From contig NZ_AP025465.1 of assembly GCF_024347355.1 (NCBI RefSeq), forward strand, positions 2,790,001-2,854,000: a stretch of 64,000 bases of DNA, read 5' to 3'. The stretch is from Vibrio chagasii. Lineage in GTDB: Bacteria; Pseudomonadota; Gammaproteobacteria; Enterobacterales; Vibrionaceae. The notes beneath the pieces were generated by a model. The model was not told the origin of the DNA. It saw only the letters and a list, made by a program, of their open reading frames with translations, and made no database searches. Of the stretch, positions 9,006 to 17,825 are shown one piece after another (the stretch's first letter is position 1; every line of letters begins with the position of its first letter). The position numbers were made by a program, and so were the translations under genes.

Positions 9006-9084
9006 AAAGGCCTACAGGCCACTCTTACCACTTCTCAGAAACAGCGATGAATCTGGAGCAACGAAGAAGAAGAGGTAGGCCTTT
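9006..9084 (+). repeat. 10-bp inverted repeat in the probable cbp leader
   Basis: AAAGGCCTAC at 9006-9015 is exactly complementary to GTAGGCCTTT at 9075-9084, enclosing 59 bases. If transcribed it would close a large leader stem 85 bases before the cbp start codon. Confidence 0.5.
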
Positions 9085-9169
9085 AACCAGAGTGTGTATC
9101 TACTAACCAATTAGCGATAGATAACATTCAATCCATTAGTGAAATGAAAGCAAATAGTAAGGAACAGCT

Positions 9170-10852
9170 ATGCTTGCCAATATAAAAAAAACAGCCCTAG
9201 CAACAGCAATTATTGCAACTGCTACAACAGGTTTTGCATCAGTAGCAACAGCTGCAGAACGCAGCGAACTGACTATTCACCCTAAGGAGTTCACTACCTT
9301 TGTACGTAACTTTAACCCGTATTTAGGCGCAACTCATTTACATACAACTTGGGATTTCCTCTACGAACCATTAGTTGTATTTAACGAAATGCACGGTAAC
9401 ACTCCAGTGTTCCGTCTCGCTGAAAACTTCAAAATGTCAGATGATCTGACGAGTGTTGTTTTCGACATTCGTAAGGCTGTTAAGTGGTCTGATGGAGAAA
9501 CTTTTTCTGCTGATGATGTTGTTTTTTCTTTCAACCTTGTAAAAGAGAGACCAGAACTTGACCAATCTGGTATCAACTCTTGGGTAACTTCCGTAGAAAA
9601 ACTTAACGACTATCAAGTTAAATTCACACTAGCAGAAGCCAACTCGAATGCGCCTTACGAGATTGCTAAAGTACCTGTAGTACCAAAGCACATCTGGAAA
9701 GACGTTAAAGATCCATCAACGTTTACCAATGAAAATCCGGTAGGTTCTGGTCCATTTACAGAAATTGATACATTTACTGCGCAACTATATATCCAGTGTG
9801 CAAACCCTAATTACTGGGATGCAGACAACCTAGATGTTGACTGTCTGCGTGTTCCACAAATTGCGAATAACGACCAATTCCTAGGTAAAATCGTAAACAG
9901 TGAAATGGACTGGACGTCTTCTTTCGTTCCAGATATCGACCGTACATACGCGGCAGCCAGCCCTAAACATCACTACTGGTACCCGCCAGCAGGTACACAA
10001 GCTTTCGTTGTAAACTTCAAGCATCCAGATGCTGCAAAGCATGAAGCGTTAAGCAACGTTGAATTTCGTCGTGCCTTCTCCATGGCGCTTGACCGTCAAA
10101 CTATCATCGACATCGCATTCTACGGTGGCGGTACAGTGAACGACTTCGCATCCGGCCTTGGCTACGCATTCGAAGCTTGGTCTGATGAAAAGACTCACAA
10201 CAAGTACAAAGGCTTTAATACTTACAACGCTGAAGGCGCGAAGAAGCTTCTTGCTGACGCAGGCTTCAAAGATGTAAACAACGATGGTTTTGTTGATACT
10301 CCATCTGGTAAGTCTTTCGAACTAATGATCCAGTCGCCAAACGGCTGGACTGACTTCAACAACACAGTTCAACTAGCGGTAGAGCAGCTAAACGAAGTGG
10401 GCATCAAAGCAAAAGCTCGTACGCCAGACTTCTCTGTATACAACCAAGCAATGCTGGAGGGTACATACGACGTAGCATACACAAACTACTTCCACGGTGC
10501 GGATCCATACACGTACTGGAACAGTGCTTACAACTCATCACTACAATCTGGTGACGGTATGCCTCGTTTTGCCATGCACTTCTACAAAAACGACAAACTA
10601 GATGGTCTTCTAAACAGCTTCTACAAAACAGCTGACAAGAACGAACAGCTAGACATTGCACACGGTATCCAGCAAATCATCGCTGCAGACCAAGTGACAA
10701 TCCCTGTGATGTCTGGTGCTTACATGTACCAATACAACACAACTCGCTTCACTGGTTGGTGGAACGAAGAAAATCCAAAAGGCCGCCCACAAATTTGGGC
10801 TGGTATTCCAGAGCGTTTACTTCATGTACTGGACCTAAAACCAGTCAAATAA
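9170..10852 (+). CDS. cbp: Periplasmic chitooligosaccharide-binding protein
   Basis: This 560-residue family-5 (DppA/OppA-type) solute-binding protein has a clear signal peptide (about residues 1-29, MLANIKKTALATAIIATA..., cleaved after VATAA). In Vibrio the protein at this locus binds (GlcNAc)n in the periplasm, hands it to the ABC importer encoded next, and holds ChiS inactive when unliganded. The start ATG 9170 has an AAGGA ribosome site. It is the first gene of a long operon. Two hairpins follow it before the permease, which would favour higher levels of the binding protein than of the membrane subunits. Confidence 0.92.
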   Translation: MLANIKKTALATAIIATATTGFASVATAAERSELTIHPKEFTTFVRNFNPYLGATHLHTTWDFLYEPLVVFNEMHGNTPVFRLAENFKMSDDLTSVVFDIRKAVKWSDGETFSADDVVFSFNLVKERPELDQSGINSWVTSVEKLNDYQVKFTLAEANSNAPYEIAKVPVVPKHIWKDVKDPSTFTNENPVGSGPFTEIDTFTAQLYIQCANPNYWDADNLDVDCLRVPQIANNDQFLGKIVNSEMDWTSSFVPDIDRTYAAASPKHHYWYPPAGTQAFVVNFKHPDAAKHEALSNVEFRRAFSMALDRQTIIDIAFYGGGTVNDFASGLGYAFEAWSDEKTHNKYKGFNTYNAEGAKKLLADAGFKDVNNDGFVDTPSGKSFELMIQSPNGWTDFNNTVQLAVEQLNEVGIKAKARTPDFSVYNQAMLEGTYDVAYTNYFHGADPYTYWNSAYNSSLQSGDGMPRFAMHFYKNDKLDGLLNSFYKTADKNEQLDIAHGIQQIIAADQVTIPVMSGAYMYQYNTTRFTGWWNEENPKGRPQIWAGIPERLLHVLDLKPVK

Positions 10853-10869
10853 GTATTCGTTCAATCCTT

Positions 10870-10949
10870 GCGGCGTAATCTCTTACGCCGCTTATAAAAA
10901 TCCCCAGACTCTCAATTGAAAGTATGGCGCTCGTCGTCAGGGGATTTTT
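10870..10949 (+). other. Two intercistronic hairpins after cbp
   Basis: The first is a perfect 9-bp stem, GCGGCGTAA/TTACGCCGC with a TCTC loop (10870-10891). The second joins AAAAATCCCC (10896-10905) to GGGGATTTTT (10940-10949), extended by GAC/GTC. The second is followed by only a C and a short T run, so it may act as a leaky terminator or a block to 3' exonuclease. Confidence 0.65.
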
Positions 10950-11021
10950 CGTTCCAAATTTCGCTAGGAGCGACCTGAATCCAGAAACAGGGAAACAATC
11001 TGGGTGAGTAAGGTGTGAGTT

Positions 11022-12008
11022 ATGGGTTATTTTTTAAGACGTTTGTCATTTTATTTTGTCGCGCTATTAGTTGCAGCGACGTTAAACTTTATTATTCCAA
11101 GAGCAATGCCTGGTGATCCAGTTACCATGATGTTTGCGAACGCTTCTGTGCAAGTTACTCCAGAACGTATTGCTGCAATGAAAGAGCTATTAGGTTTCGT
11201 TGATGGCGGCTTACTAGTTCAATACGCAGCGTACATGAAGAACATCCTTAGCTGGGAGCTTGGTACATCAATTCAATTCTACCCTCTTTCTGTAAATTCA
11301 TTGTTGGGTGGGGCATTCGGCTGGTCGCTTTTCTTAGCAGGTACCGCTGTAATTCTTTCTTTCTCTATCGGTTCTATCCTAGGTATTTTCGCGGCGTGGA
11401 AACGTGGCAGCAAATACGATGCTTTTGTAACGCCAGGAATGCTGATTCTACAAGCCGTTCCTCAAGTCGTTATCGCGATGATTGCACTATTTACCTTTGC
11501 AATCGGCTTGAAGTGGTTCCCAACGGGTTACGCTTACACCGCTGGTACTGTGCCTGATTGGACAAGCTGGGCATTCATCAAAGATGTTGCTTACCACGCT
11601 TTCTTACCACTTTTCTGTGCTTCAGTTGTTCAAATTGGTGGCTTCCTAGTCAACATGCGTAACAACATGATCAACCTACTTGCTGAAGACTACATCACTA
11701 TGGCGAAAGGCAAAGGCCTGAGCGAAAACCGAGTGGTATTCAACTACGCAGCACGTAACGCAATGCTACCGAGCGTGACCGCACTTTCTATGTCGCTAGG
11801 TATGGCAATCGGTGGTCAGCTAATTATCGAAATCATCTTCAACTACCCAGGTCTTGGCAGCGTACTTTTCAACGCAATCAACGCTCGAGACTACCAAGTA
11901 CTGCAAGGTCAGCTACTTATCATGACGCTATTCATGCTGTTCTTTAACTTGGTGGCAGACATGCTTTACGTAGTTCTTGACCCTCGTCTTCGTAAGGGTG
12001 GTAAATAA
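11022..12008 (+). CDS. Chitooligosaccharide ABC transporter permease (DppB-type)
   Basis: This 328-residue integral membrane subunit belongs to the oligopeptide-type permease family. About six helices are visible: one near residues 8-26, then clusters at about 100-125, 140-165, 193-212, 245-270 and 295-318. The coupling loop that contacts the ATPase contains the EDYITMAKGKGLSENRV segment (EAA motif) near residue 225. The position directly after the chitooligosaccharide-binding protein, together with the matching second permease and ATPases, points to (GlcNAc)n as the substrate. It starts at ATG 11022 with an AAGG ribosome site. Two bases separate it from the next gene. Confidence 0.88.
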   Translation: MGYFLRRLSFYFVALLVAATLNFIIPRAMPGDPVTMMFANASVQVTPERIAAMKELLGFVDGGLLVQYAAYMKNILSWELGTSIQFYPLSVNSLLGGAFGWSLFLAGTAVILSFSIGSILGIFAAWKRGSKYDAFVTPGMLILQAVPQVVIAMIALFTFAIGLKWFPTGYAYTAGTVPDWTSWAFIKDVAYHAFLPLFCASVVQIGGFLVNMRNNMINLLAEDYITMAKGKGLSENRVVFNYAARNAMLPSVTALSMSLGMAIGGQLIIEIIFNYPGLGSVLFNAINARDYQVLQGQLLIMTLFMLFFNLVADMLYVVLDPRLRKGGK

Positions 12009-12010
12009 TC

Positions 12011-13036
12011 ATGAAAGACTTTCTAAAACTCATTTGGCGTAACCCGATGGCCCTAACAGGCGTCATCATCCTAAGCATCTTTGTTCTTGGCGCTCTTGCA
12101 GCTCCATTGATCACCAAACATGCACCAGACAAGCGCACAGGTAACCCACACGAGTACCCTGGCTTTGTTGTTAAATCGGCACAAACTAACCCGAACGGCT
12201 GGGTGGCACAAAACCTTGCAGACGACCGTCGCACACTGATTATGTCTAAAAAAGCGGACCACGTATTAGGTACGACTCGTATGGGCCGTGATGTTTGGTC
12301 ACAAGTGGTATACGGCGCACGCGTATCACTGGCAGTAGGCTTCGGTGCAGGTCTAACAGTATGTTTACTAGCAACAATTATCGGTGTTTCGGCAGGTTAC
12401 TTCGGTGGTCGTGTCGATGACGTACTAACCGCTGCGATGAACATCATGCTGGTTATCCCCCAATACCCATTACTGTTCGTGGTAGCAGCTTTCATCGGTG
12501 AGGCAGGGCCACTCACAATAACCTTGGTTATCGGCTTTATGTCCTGGGCTTGGGGCGCCCGTGTTGTTCGCTCCCAAACTCTAGCACTGCGTGAAAAAGA
12601 GTTTGTTAAAGCAGCAGAAGTACTTGGTGAGTCTCCAATTCGCATCATCTTCGTTGAGATTCTGCCAAACCTTATCTCCATCGTAGGTGCAAGTTTCATC
12701 GGTTCAGTAATGTACGCAATCATGATGGAAGCAACAATCTCGTTCCTAGGTCTTGGTGACCCGAACACAATCAGCTGGGGCATCATGCTTTACAACGTTC
12801 AAACCTCTTCATCAATGCTGATTGGCGCTTGGTGGGAACTGTTAGCTCCTTGTATTGCACTGACAATGCTAGTTACAGGCCTTGCTCTGCTTAACTTCGC
12901 TGTCGATGAGATTGCTAACCCGCAACTGCGTTCTCACAAAGGTATGAAGCGTTGGAAGAAGCTTGCAGCTCAAGATAAACAAGAACGCGAACCAGAACTA
13001 CCACCACAAAATGCACTTTGGAGCGGAGATAAATAA
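12011..13036 (+). CDS. Chitooligosaccharide ABC transporter permease (DppC-type)
   Basis: This is the second membrane subunit, 341 residues. It has an N-terminal OppC-type helix (about 14-34), a periplasmic stretch, then helices around 112-135, 142-165, 168-185, 220-245 and 275-298. The EAA coupling loop is REKEFVKAAEVLGESP near residue 195. The C-terminal ~35 residues are highly charged and cytoplasmic. Gaps of 2 bases on either side indicate translational coupling with the neighbouring permease and ATPase genes. Confidence 0.88.
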   Translation: MKDFLKLIWRNPMALTGVIILSIFVLGALAAPLITKHAPDKRTGNPHEYPGFVVKSAQTNPNGWVAQNLADDRRTLIMSKKADHVLGTTRMGRDVWSQVVYGARVSLAVGFGAGLTVCLLATIIGVSAGYFGGRVDDVLTAAMNIMLVIPQYPLLFVVAAFIGEAGPLTITLVIGFMSWAWGARVVRSQTLALREKEFVKAAEVLGESPIRIIFVEILPNLISIVGASFIGSVMYAIMMEATISFLGLGDPNTISWGIMLYNVQTSSSMLIGAWWELLAPCIALTMLVTGLALLNFAVDEIANPQLRSHKGMKRWKKLAAQDKQEREPELPPQNALWSGDK

Positions 13037-13038
13037 TC

Positions 13039-14022
13039 ATGTCTGAACCACTAATTTCTATCCGCAACTTATGCGTGGATTACATAACAGAGTCAGGCGA
13101 TGTGCGTGCGTGTAACAACGTTAGCTTCGATATCGCGCCTGGTGAGGTATTTGGTCTAGCCGGTGAATCGGGTTGTGGTAAATCAACCGTTGCTTTCTCA
13201 CTAATGCGTCTTCATAAGCCGCCAGCTTACATCAGTGGTGGTGAGGTTATCTTCAATGGTGAAAACATTCTTGAATACAGTGATGACCGTATGCAAGCGT
13301 TCCGTTGGAGTGAGATGTCGATGGTATTCCAGAGTGCGATGAACGCACTCAACCCAGTATTACCAATGGAAGAGCAGTTCTGTGACGTAATCATGCGTCA
13401 CACGAACATGACTCGTGAGCAAGCTAAAAAGCGCGCTGAAGGCTTACTGGAAATCGTAGACATTCACCCGAGCCGTTTGAGTGATTACCCTCACCAATTC
13501 TCTGGTGGTATGCGTCAACGTCTAGTGATTGCTATCGCGTTGGCACTGAATCCAAAGCTGATCATCATGGATGAGCCAACAACAGCACTCGATGTGGTTG
13601 TACAACGCGAAATCCTACAAAAGATCTATGCACTAAAAGAAGAGTTTGGTTTCTCGATTCTGTTTATCACCCATGACTTATCGTTAATGGTCGAGTTCTC
13701 TGACCGCATCGGCATCATGTACTCGGGTGAGCTTATCGAGGTCGCTAACTCACAAGATATTCTAGAAAACCCTTACCACCCTTACACCAAAGGGCTGGGT
13801 AGTTCTTTCCCTCCACTAACAGGGCCAAAGACAAAACTAACCGGCATTCCAGGCAACCCTCTGAACTTATTAGAGATTCCTGAAGGATGTCGCTTCCAAG
13901 CTCGCTGTGACCGTGTACATGAAACCTGTACTAAGGTGCCAACCAAGCTGCGCTCTATCGAGCCGGGACACTTGTCGAACTGCCACCTGTACGGTGACCC
14001 AATAGTACAAAGGAAGCTATAG
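13039..14022 (+). CDS. Chitooligosaccharide ABC transporter ATP-binding protein (DppD-type)
   Basis: This 327-residue ATPase drives import. The Walker A is GESGCGKST (about 40-48), the signature FSGGMRQR near 155, Walker B LIIMDEPT near 175, and the H-loop ITHD near 208. The C-terminal oligopeptide-transporter extension has the family's cysteine pattern (C-RFQARCDRVHETC then NCHLYG), which in related ATPases binds an Fe-S cluster. Its partner is the second ATPase, which starts 88 bases downstream beyond two small hairpins. Confidence 0.9.
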   Translation: MSEPLISIRNLCVDYITESGDVRACNNVSFDIAPGEVFGLAGESGCGKSTVAFSLMRLHKPPAYISGGEVIFNGENILEYSDDRMQAFRWSEMSMVFQSAMNALNPVLPMEEQFCDVIMRHTNMTREQAKKRAEGLLEIVDIHPSRLSDYPHQFSGGMRQRLVIAIALALNPKLIIMDEPTTALDVVVQREILQKIYALKEEFGFSILFITHDLSLMVEFSDRIGIMYSGELIEVANSQDILENPYHPYTKGLGSSFPPLTGPKTKLTGIPGNPLNLLEIPEGCRFQARCDRVHETCTKVPTKLRSIEPGHLSNCHLYGDPIVQRKL

Positions 14023-14026
14023 CTTG

Positions 14027-14071
14027 CACGCTGATTCAGCGTGAATAACGAACAAGGCGGCTCCGACCGCC
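14027..14071 (+). other. Two small hairpins between the ATPase genes
   Basis: CACGCTG-att-CAGCGTG (14027-14043) and GGCGG-ctccga-CCGCC (14056-14071) fill the 88-base gap between the two ATPase genes. There is no T-run, so they more likely affect mRNA decay or translation than termination. Confidence 0.5.
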
Positions 14072-14110
14072 AAAAAGCAAGCGAAGCGAATAAGGATTCT
14101 GGAGACAATT

Positions 14111-15106
14111 ATGAGCAAAGATTTCGGTCAATTATTGGTAGAAGGTAAGAACGTTGTAAAAGACTTCCCAATAAGCAGTACCACCATTCAAACCCCAATG
14201 ATGCGTGCGATTAACGACGTGTCATTCAAAATGTACAAAAGCCGCGGCCTAGCCGTCGTTGGTGAGTCTGGTTCAGGCAAATCAACCACAGCAAAAATGA
14301 TCGCAAAAATGTACGCGCCTTCAGGCGGTACCATTGAGTACAAAGGCCGTGATATTCAAGATATCTCAAGCCGTAAAGATCTGATGCATTACCGTGAAGG
14401 TGTGCAAATGGTATGGCAAGACCCGTTTGGTTCTCTGAATCCAACCCATAACATCTTCCACCATATTGCTCGACCACTGTTGATCCACAAGAAGGTGACT
14501 TCTGGCAACAAGAGAGAGCTAGAAGAGCGTGTATACGATCTTTTAGAGCAAGTAGGCCTAATCCCACCAAAAGAGACAGCGAAAAAATATCCACACCAGC
14601 TGTCTGGTGGCCAACGTCAGCGTGTCAACCTTGCACGTAACATCGCGGTAGGTGCAGAAGTCGTTCTTGCCGATGAACCGACGTCAATGCTCGACGTTTC
14701 GATTCGTGCTGGTGTTCTGAACTTGATGGAAGAAATGAAGTTTGAGAAACAAATGTCTCTGCTTTACATCACCCACGATATCGCCACTGCGCGTTACATC
14801 GCTGAAGACCTGTCAGTAATGTATGTGGGTCACATGGTTGAGTGGGGGGATACCGATGACGTAATTGCTAACCCTCAGCACCCTTACACCCAACTATTGG
14901 TTTCAGCGGTTCCAGATCCAAAGAAATCAATCCATGACCAACTGGCCGGCAACAAAGGTGAAATTCCGCTTTGGACGCCAGCATCTGTAGGCTGTCCATT
15001 CGCTGGCCGTTGTACTCACGCGATGGACAAGTGTAAAGAGCAACTTCCTGGCGTGACTCAATTAGCAGAGAACCACTTCGTTCGTTGCTACCTACACGAA
15101 AGCTAA
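14111..15106 (+). CDS. Chitooligosaccharide ABC transporter ATP-binding protein (OppF/DppF-type)
   Basis: This 331-residue second ATPase has a Walker A GESGSGKST near residue 53, the signature LSGGQRQRVNLAR near 166, Walker B VVLADEPTS near 184 and ITHD near 221. The C-terminal cysteines (VGCPFAGRCTHAMDKC, later RCYLHES) follow the OppF extension. The start ATG 14111 has GGAG six bases upstream. With its partner it forms the heterodimeric motor of the (GlcNAc)n importer. A 9-bp hairpin follows the stop codon before the hydrolase gene. Confidence 0.9.
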   Translation: MSKDFGQLLVEGKNVVKDFPISSTTIQTPMMRAINDVSFKMYKSRGLAVVGESGSGKSTTAKMIAKMYAPSGGTIEYKGRDIQDISSRKDLMHYREGVQMVWQDPFGSLNPTHNIFHHIARPLLIHKKVTSGNKRELEERVYDLLEQVGLIPPKETAKKYPHQLSGGQRQRVNLARNIAVGAEVVLADEPTSMLDVSIRAGVLNLMEEMKFEKQMSLLYITHDIATARYIAEDLSVMYVGHMVEWGDTDDVIANPQHPYTQLLVSAVPDPKKSIHDQLAGNKGEIPLWTPASVGCPFAGRCTHAMDKCKEQLPGVTQLAENHFVRCYLHES

Positions 15107-15119
15107 ACATTAAGACTGA

Positions 15120-15141
15120 GTTAGGGTCTGCGGACCCTAAC
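15120..15141 (+). other. Intercistronic hairpin before the GH9 gene
   Basis: A perfect 9-bp stem, GTTAGGGTC/GACCCTAAC, has a TGCG loop. No T-run follows, so read-through from the transporter genes into the catabolic genes is expected. Confidence 0.6.
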
Positions 15142-15204
15142 TACTTATATCCAAAACAATTCAGGTACCTAGCCACAAGAAACTAGGACCTTTGGAGAAT
15201 ATTG

Positions 15205-16926
15205 ATGCTGTTATTGACCAACCATATTGGCTACGAATCTTCGGCTCCTAAGCAAGCTATTCTGCAGACAAAGAAAGCGCGTTTATCCAGTACCACTGCA
15301 TTGCTCGTGTGTGCCGACAACCACATTACCGTGGGTAACTTCGACGTTGTAAAACAGGGTCGCGTAGCAAACTGGCATCAAGGGCAATTCTTCACGATCG
15401 ATTTCAGCGCATTCACTGAGAGCGGACGTTACTACCTGCGCTTTGACAGCCTTCGCTCTGAAGTGTTCGAGATTGGTAACAACCTACTAATGAGCCACAC
15501 TTTTTCTGATGTGCTTCACTACTTTAAGTCACAACGTTGTGGCGGCATTTTTGATAAGAAAGATCGTCAAGCCCAAATTCTTGGCACCGACCGATACGTT
15601 GATGTTCATGGTGGTTGGTACGACGCATCAGGCGATGTAAGCAAGTATTTTAGCCACTTGTCGTATGGCAATTACCTAAACCCACAACAGATTCCAATGG
15701 TAGTTTGGAACATGCTTAAAAGCGTGCGCTTAACCAGCAACAACCCAGACTTCCCTAAATTCTCTATGACACGACTAATGGAAGAAGCGCTATTCGGTGC
15801 CGATTTCTTAGTACGTATGCAAGACGCGGCTGGATACTTCTACATGACAGTATTCGATAAGTGGAGCAAAGATATCAACCAACGCGACATCTGCGCGTAC
15901 TCCACTCAAGAAGGCCATAAATCAACAGATTTGCAAGCCGGCTACCGACAAGGTGCTGGTGTGGCTATTGCAGCACTTGCCGCAGCGTCTGAACTAGACA
16001 TATCGGGTAGCTACTCAAGCCAAACCTATCTTGATACCGCGACCAAAGGTTACTGGCACCTAAAAGAATACAACTTACAGTACCTAAACGATGGTGAAGA
16101 GAACATCATCGATGAGTATTGCGCCCTACTCGCGGCCAATGAGCTTTACCGAGTAACACAAGACGAACAATACCTTTCAGAAGCAAGAACTTGGGCGACT
16201 CGTTTAATCTCTCGCCAACAGTCAGATGATTCATTTGAGCACTTCTGGTCAGCAAACTCTGATGGCTCTCGTCCATACTTTCATGCAGCTGAAGCTGGCC
16301 TTCCAGTAATTGCTTTGTGTGAGTACATCAACAATGAAACCGATACGGAGCTCAAAGAACAAGCTCGCATTGTTGTTGAACAAGCATGTCAGTTCGAAAT
16401 CAACATCACCGATAAAGTCACTAACCCATTTGGCTACCCAAGACAGTATGTAAAAAATGTTGATGGTGATAAGCGCGATGCTTTCTTCGTCGCTCAGAAG
16501 AACGAAACCGGCTACTGGTGGCAAGGTGAAAACGCACGTCTTGGTTCCATTGCAACCATGGCTTACCTCGTTCAACCACATATTAAAGATCACGGCTTGC
16601 AAGAACGTTTAATCCAACTTTCACAGAACAGCCTCGACTGGATCTTGGGCCTTAACCCTTACCACATGTGCATGCTTGATGGTCACGGTCATAACAACCC
16701 TGACTACTTACCTCAGCTTGGCTTTTTCAATGCCAAAGGCGGTATCTGTAACGGCATTACCGCTGGCTTTGAAGATGATCAAGACATTGCGTTTAATCCA
16801 CCAGCACAAAAAGATGACATGCTTCAAAACTGGCGCTGGGGCGAACAATGGATCCCTCACGGTGCTTGGTTCCTATTGGCAACCGCTGCGCAATTCAATT
16901 TCCTAGCACAGCGTAAGGAGCAATAA
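15205..16926 (+). CDS. GH9 glycoside hydrolase, probable exo-beta-D-glucosaminidase
   Basis: This 573-residue protein has an N-terminal Ig-like domain (about 1-95) and an (alpha/alpha)6 family-9 catalytic domain. The family's paired aspartates lie in GGWYDASGDVSKY near residue 140, and a late acid/base region contains GYWWQGENARLG. There is no signal peptide, so it acts in the cytoplasm. The family was first annotated as endoglucanase-related, but the homologue at this locus in marine Vibrionaceae has been reported as an exo-glucosaminidase acting on glucosamine at the non-reducing end. That would let imported, partly deacetylated oligomers be trimmed. ATG 15205 was chosen over the adjacent TTG because GGAG lies seven bases upstream. 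Confidence 0.85.
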   Translation: MLLLTNHIGYESSAPKQAILQTKKARLSSTTALLVCADNHITVGNFDVVKQGRVANWHQGQFFTIDFSAFTESGRYYLRFDSLRSEVFEIGNNLLMSHTFSDVLHYFKSQRCGGIFDKKDRQAQILGTDRYVDVHGGWYDASGDVSKYFSHLSYGNYLNPQQIPMVVWNMLKSVRLTSNNPDFPKFSMTRLMEEALFGADFLVRMQDAAGYFYMTVFDKWSKDINQRDICAYSTQEGHKSTDLQAGYRQGAGVAIAALAAASELDISGSYSSQTYLDTATKGYWHLKEYNLQYLNDGEENIIDEYCALLAANELYRVTQDEQYLSEARTWATRLISRQQSDDSFEHFWSANSDGSRPYFHAAEAGLPVIALCEYINNETDTELKEQARIVVEQACQFEINITDKVTNPFGYPRQYVKNVDGDKRDAFFVAQKNETGYWWQGENARLGSIATMAYLVQPHIKDHGLQERLIQLSQNSLDWILGLNPYHMCMLDGHGHNNPDYLPQLGFFNAKGGICNGITAGFEDDQDIAFNPPAQKDDMLQNWRWGEQWIPHGAWFLLATAAQFNFLAQRKEQ

Positions 16927-16928
16927 TC

Positions 16929-17813
16929 ATGACGCTTTACTACGTAGGTATTGATGGTGGCGGCACGTCTTGTCGTGCTCGTATTCGCGATGACCAAGGC
17001 ACACTCATTGGTGAAGCGAAAAGCGGCAGCGCTAACATCCTTTTAGGTGTTGATGTTGCGATGAGCTCAATTATTGATGCGATTACTCAAGCAGCACAAC
17101 AAGGGCAACTCGAATCAAGTCATTTTTCAAATATGCATGTCGGCCTTGCACTGGCTGGTGCTGAGCAAAAGTCAGCATGGTTCAACTTCATGGCTCAGCC
17201 ACACCCTTTCGCCAGTATGACGCTCAACACCGACGCTTACGGTGCTTGCATTGGAGCTCACAATGGCCAAAACGGCGCCATTATGATAGGTGGAACAGGT
17301 TCATGCGGCATCTACCTACAAGATGGCGAGCAACATGTCGTTGGTGGCCGTGAGTTTCCAATTTCCGACCAAGGTGGCGGCGCGGTGATGGGTCTTCGCT
17401 TGATTCAACAAGTTCTGCTGGCAGAAGATGGCATTCGCAACAAGACAGCACTGACTCAACACGTGATGAACCACTTTGGCAATGATGTTGATGCCATCGT
17501 CGAATGGTCAAAAGGCGCTATTCCAAAAGACTATGGTCAATTCTCGCCAGTAATTTTTCAACTAGCTAACGAAGGCGATGAGCTCGCTATCGAGATGCTC
17601 AAGCAAACCGCCGCTGATATCGAAATGTTTGTACTAGCACTGCATCGCAAAGGCGCGGACAAGGTATGCCTGATGGGCAGTATCGCAGAGCGCATTCTCA
17701 ACTGGTTATCACCACCAGTACAACAATGGATCGTTGAACCTCAATTTGATGCTATCGAAGGCGCATTGATGTTTGCCGGAAAACCACAACACAACTTGTA
17801 TCAACAGGCTTAG
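16929..17813 (+). CDS. gspK: N-acetylglucosamine/glucosamine kinase
   Basis: This 294-residue BadF/BadG-type sugar kinase has the N-terminal phosphate-1 motif GIDGGGTSCRARI and the ATP-binding IMIGGTGSCGIYL segment near residue 118. The homologue in the same operon of Vibrio (GspK) phosphorylates GlcN and GlcNAc. It would convert free amino sugars released by the GH9 and GH20 enzymes to 6-phosphates in the cytoplasm. An AAGGAG ribosome site lies within the end of the GH9 gene, and only two bases separate the two frames. It is placed in the chitin operon by order and spacing. Confidence 0.88.
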   Translation: MTLYYVGIDGGGTSCRARIRDDQGTLIGEAKSGSANILLGVDVAMSSIIDAITQAAQQGQLESSHFSNMHVGLALAGAEQKSAWFNFMAQPHPFASMTLNTDAYGACIGAHNGQNGAIMIGGTGSCGIYLQDGEQHVVGGREFPISDQGGGAVMGLRLIQQVLLAEDGIRNKTALTQHVMNHFGNDVDAIVEWSKGAIPKDYGQFSPVIFQLANEGDELAIEMLKQTAADIEMFVLALHRKGADKVCLMGSIAERILNWLSPPVQQWIVEPQFDAIEGALMFAGKPQHNLYQQA

Positions 17814-17825
17814 CAGGGAAGTTAT

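Larger units (their letters stand above)
8517..9169. other. Long regulatory gap before the chitooligosaccharide import operon
   Basis: About 650 bases without a confident gene separate chiS from cbp. The gap holds a doubtful 61-codon frame, a CRP-like site, two 17-bp direct repeats and a 10-bp inverted repeat in the probable 5' UTR; each is listed separately. No convincing -35/-10 pair was found, which suits an activator-dependent promoter. Confidence 0.7.
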
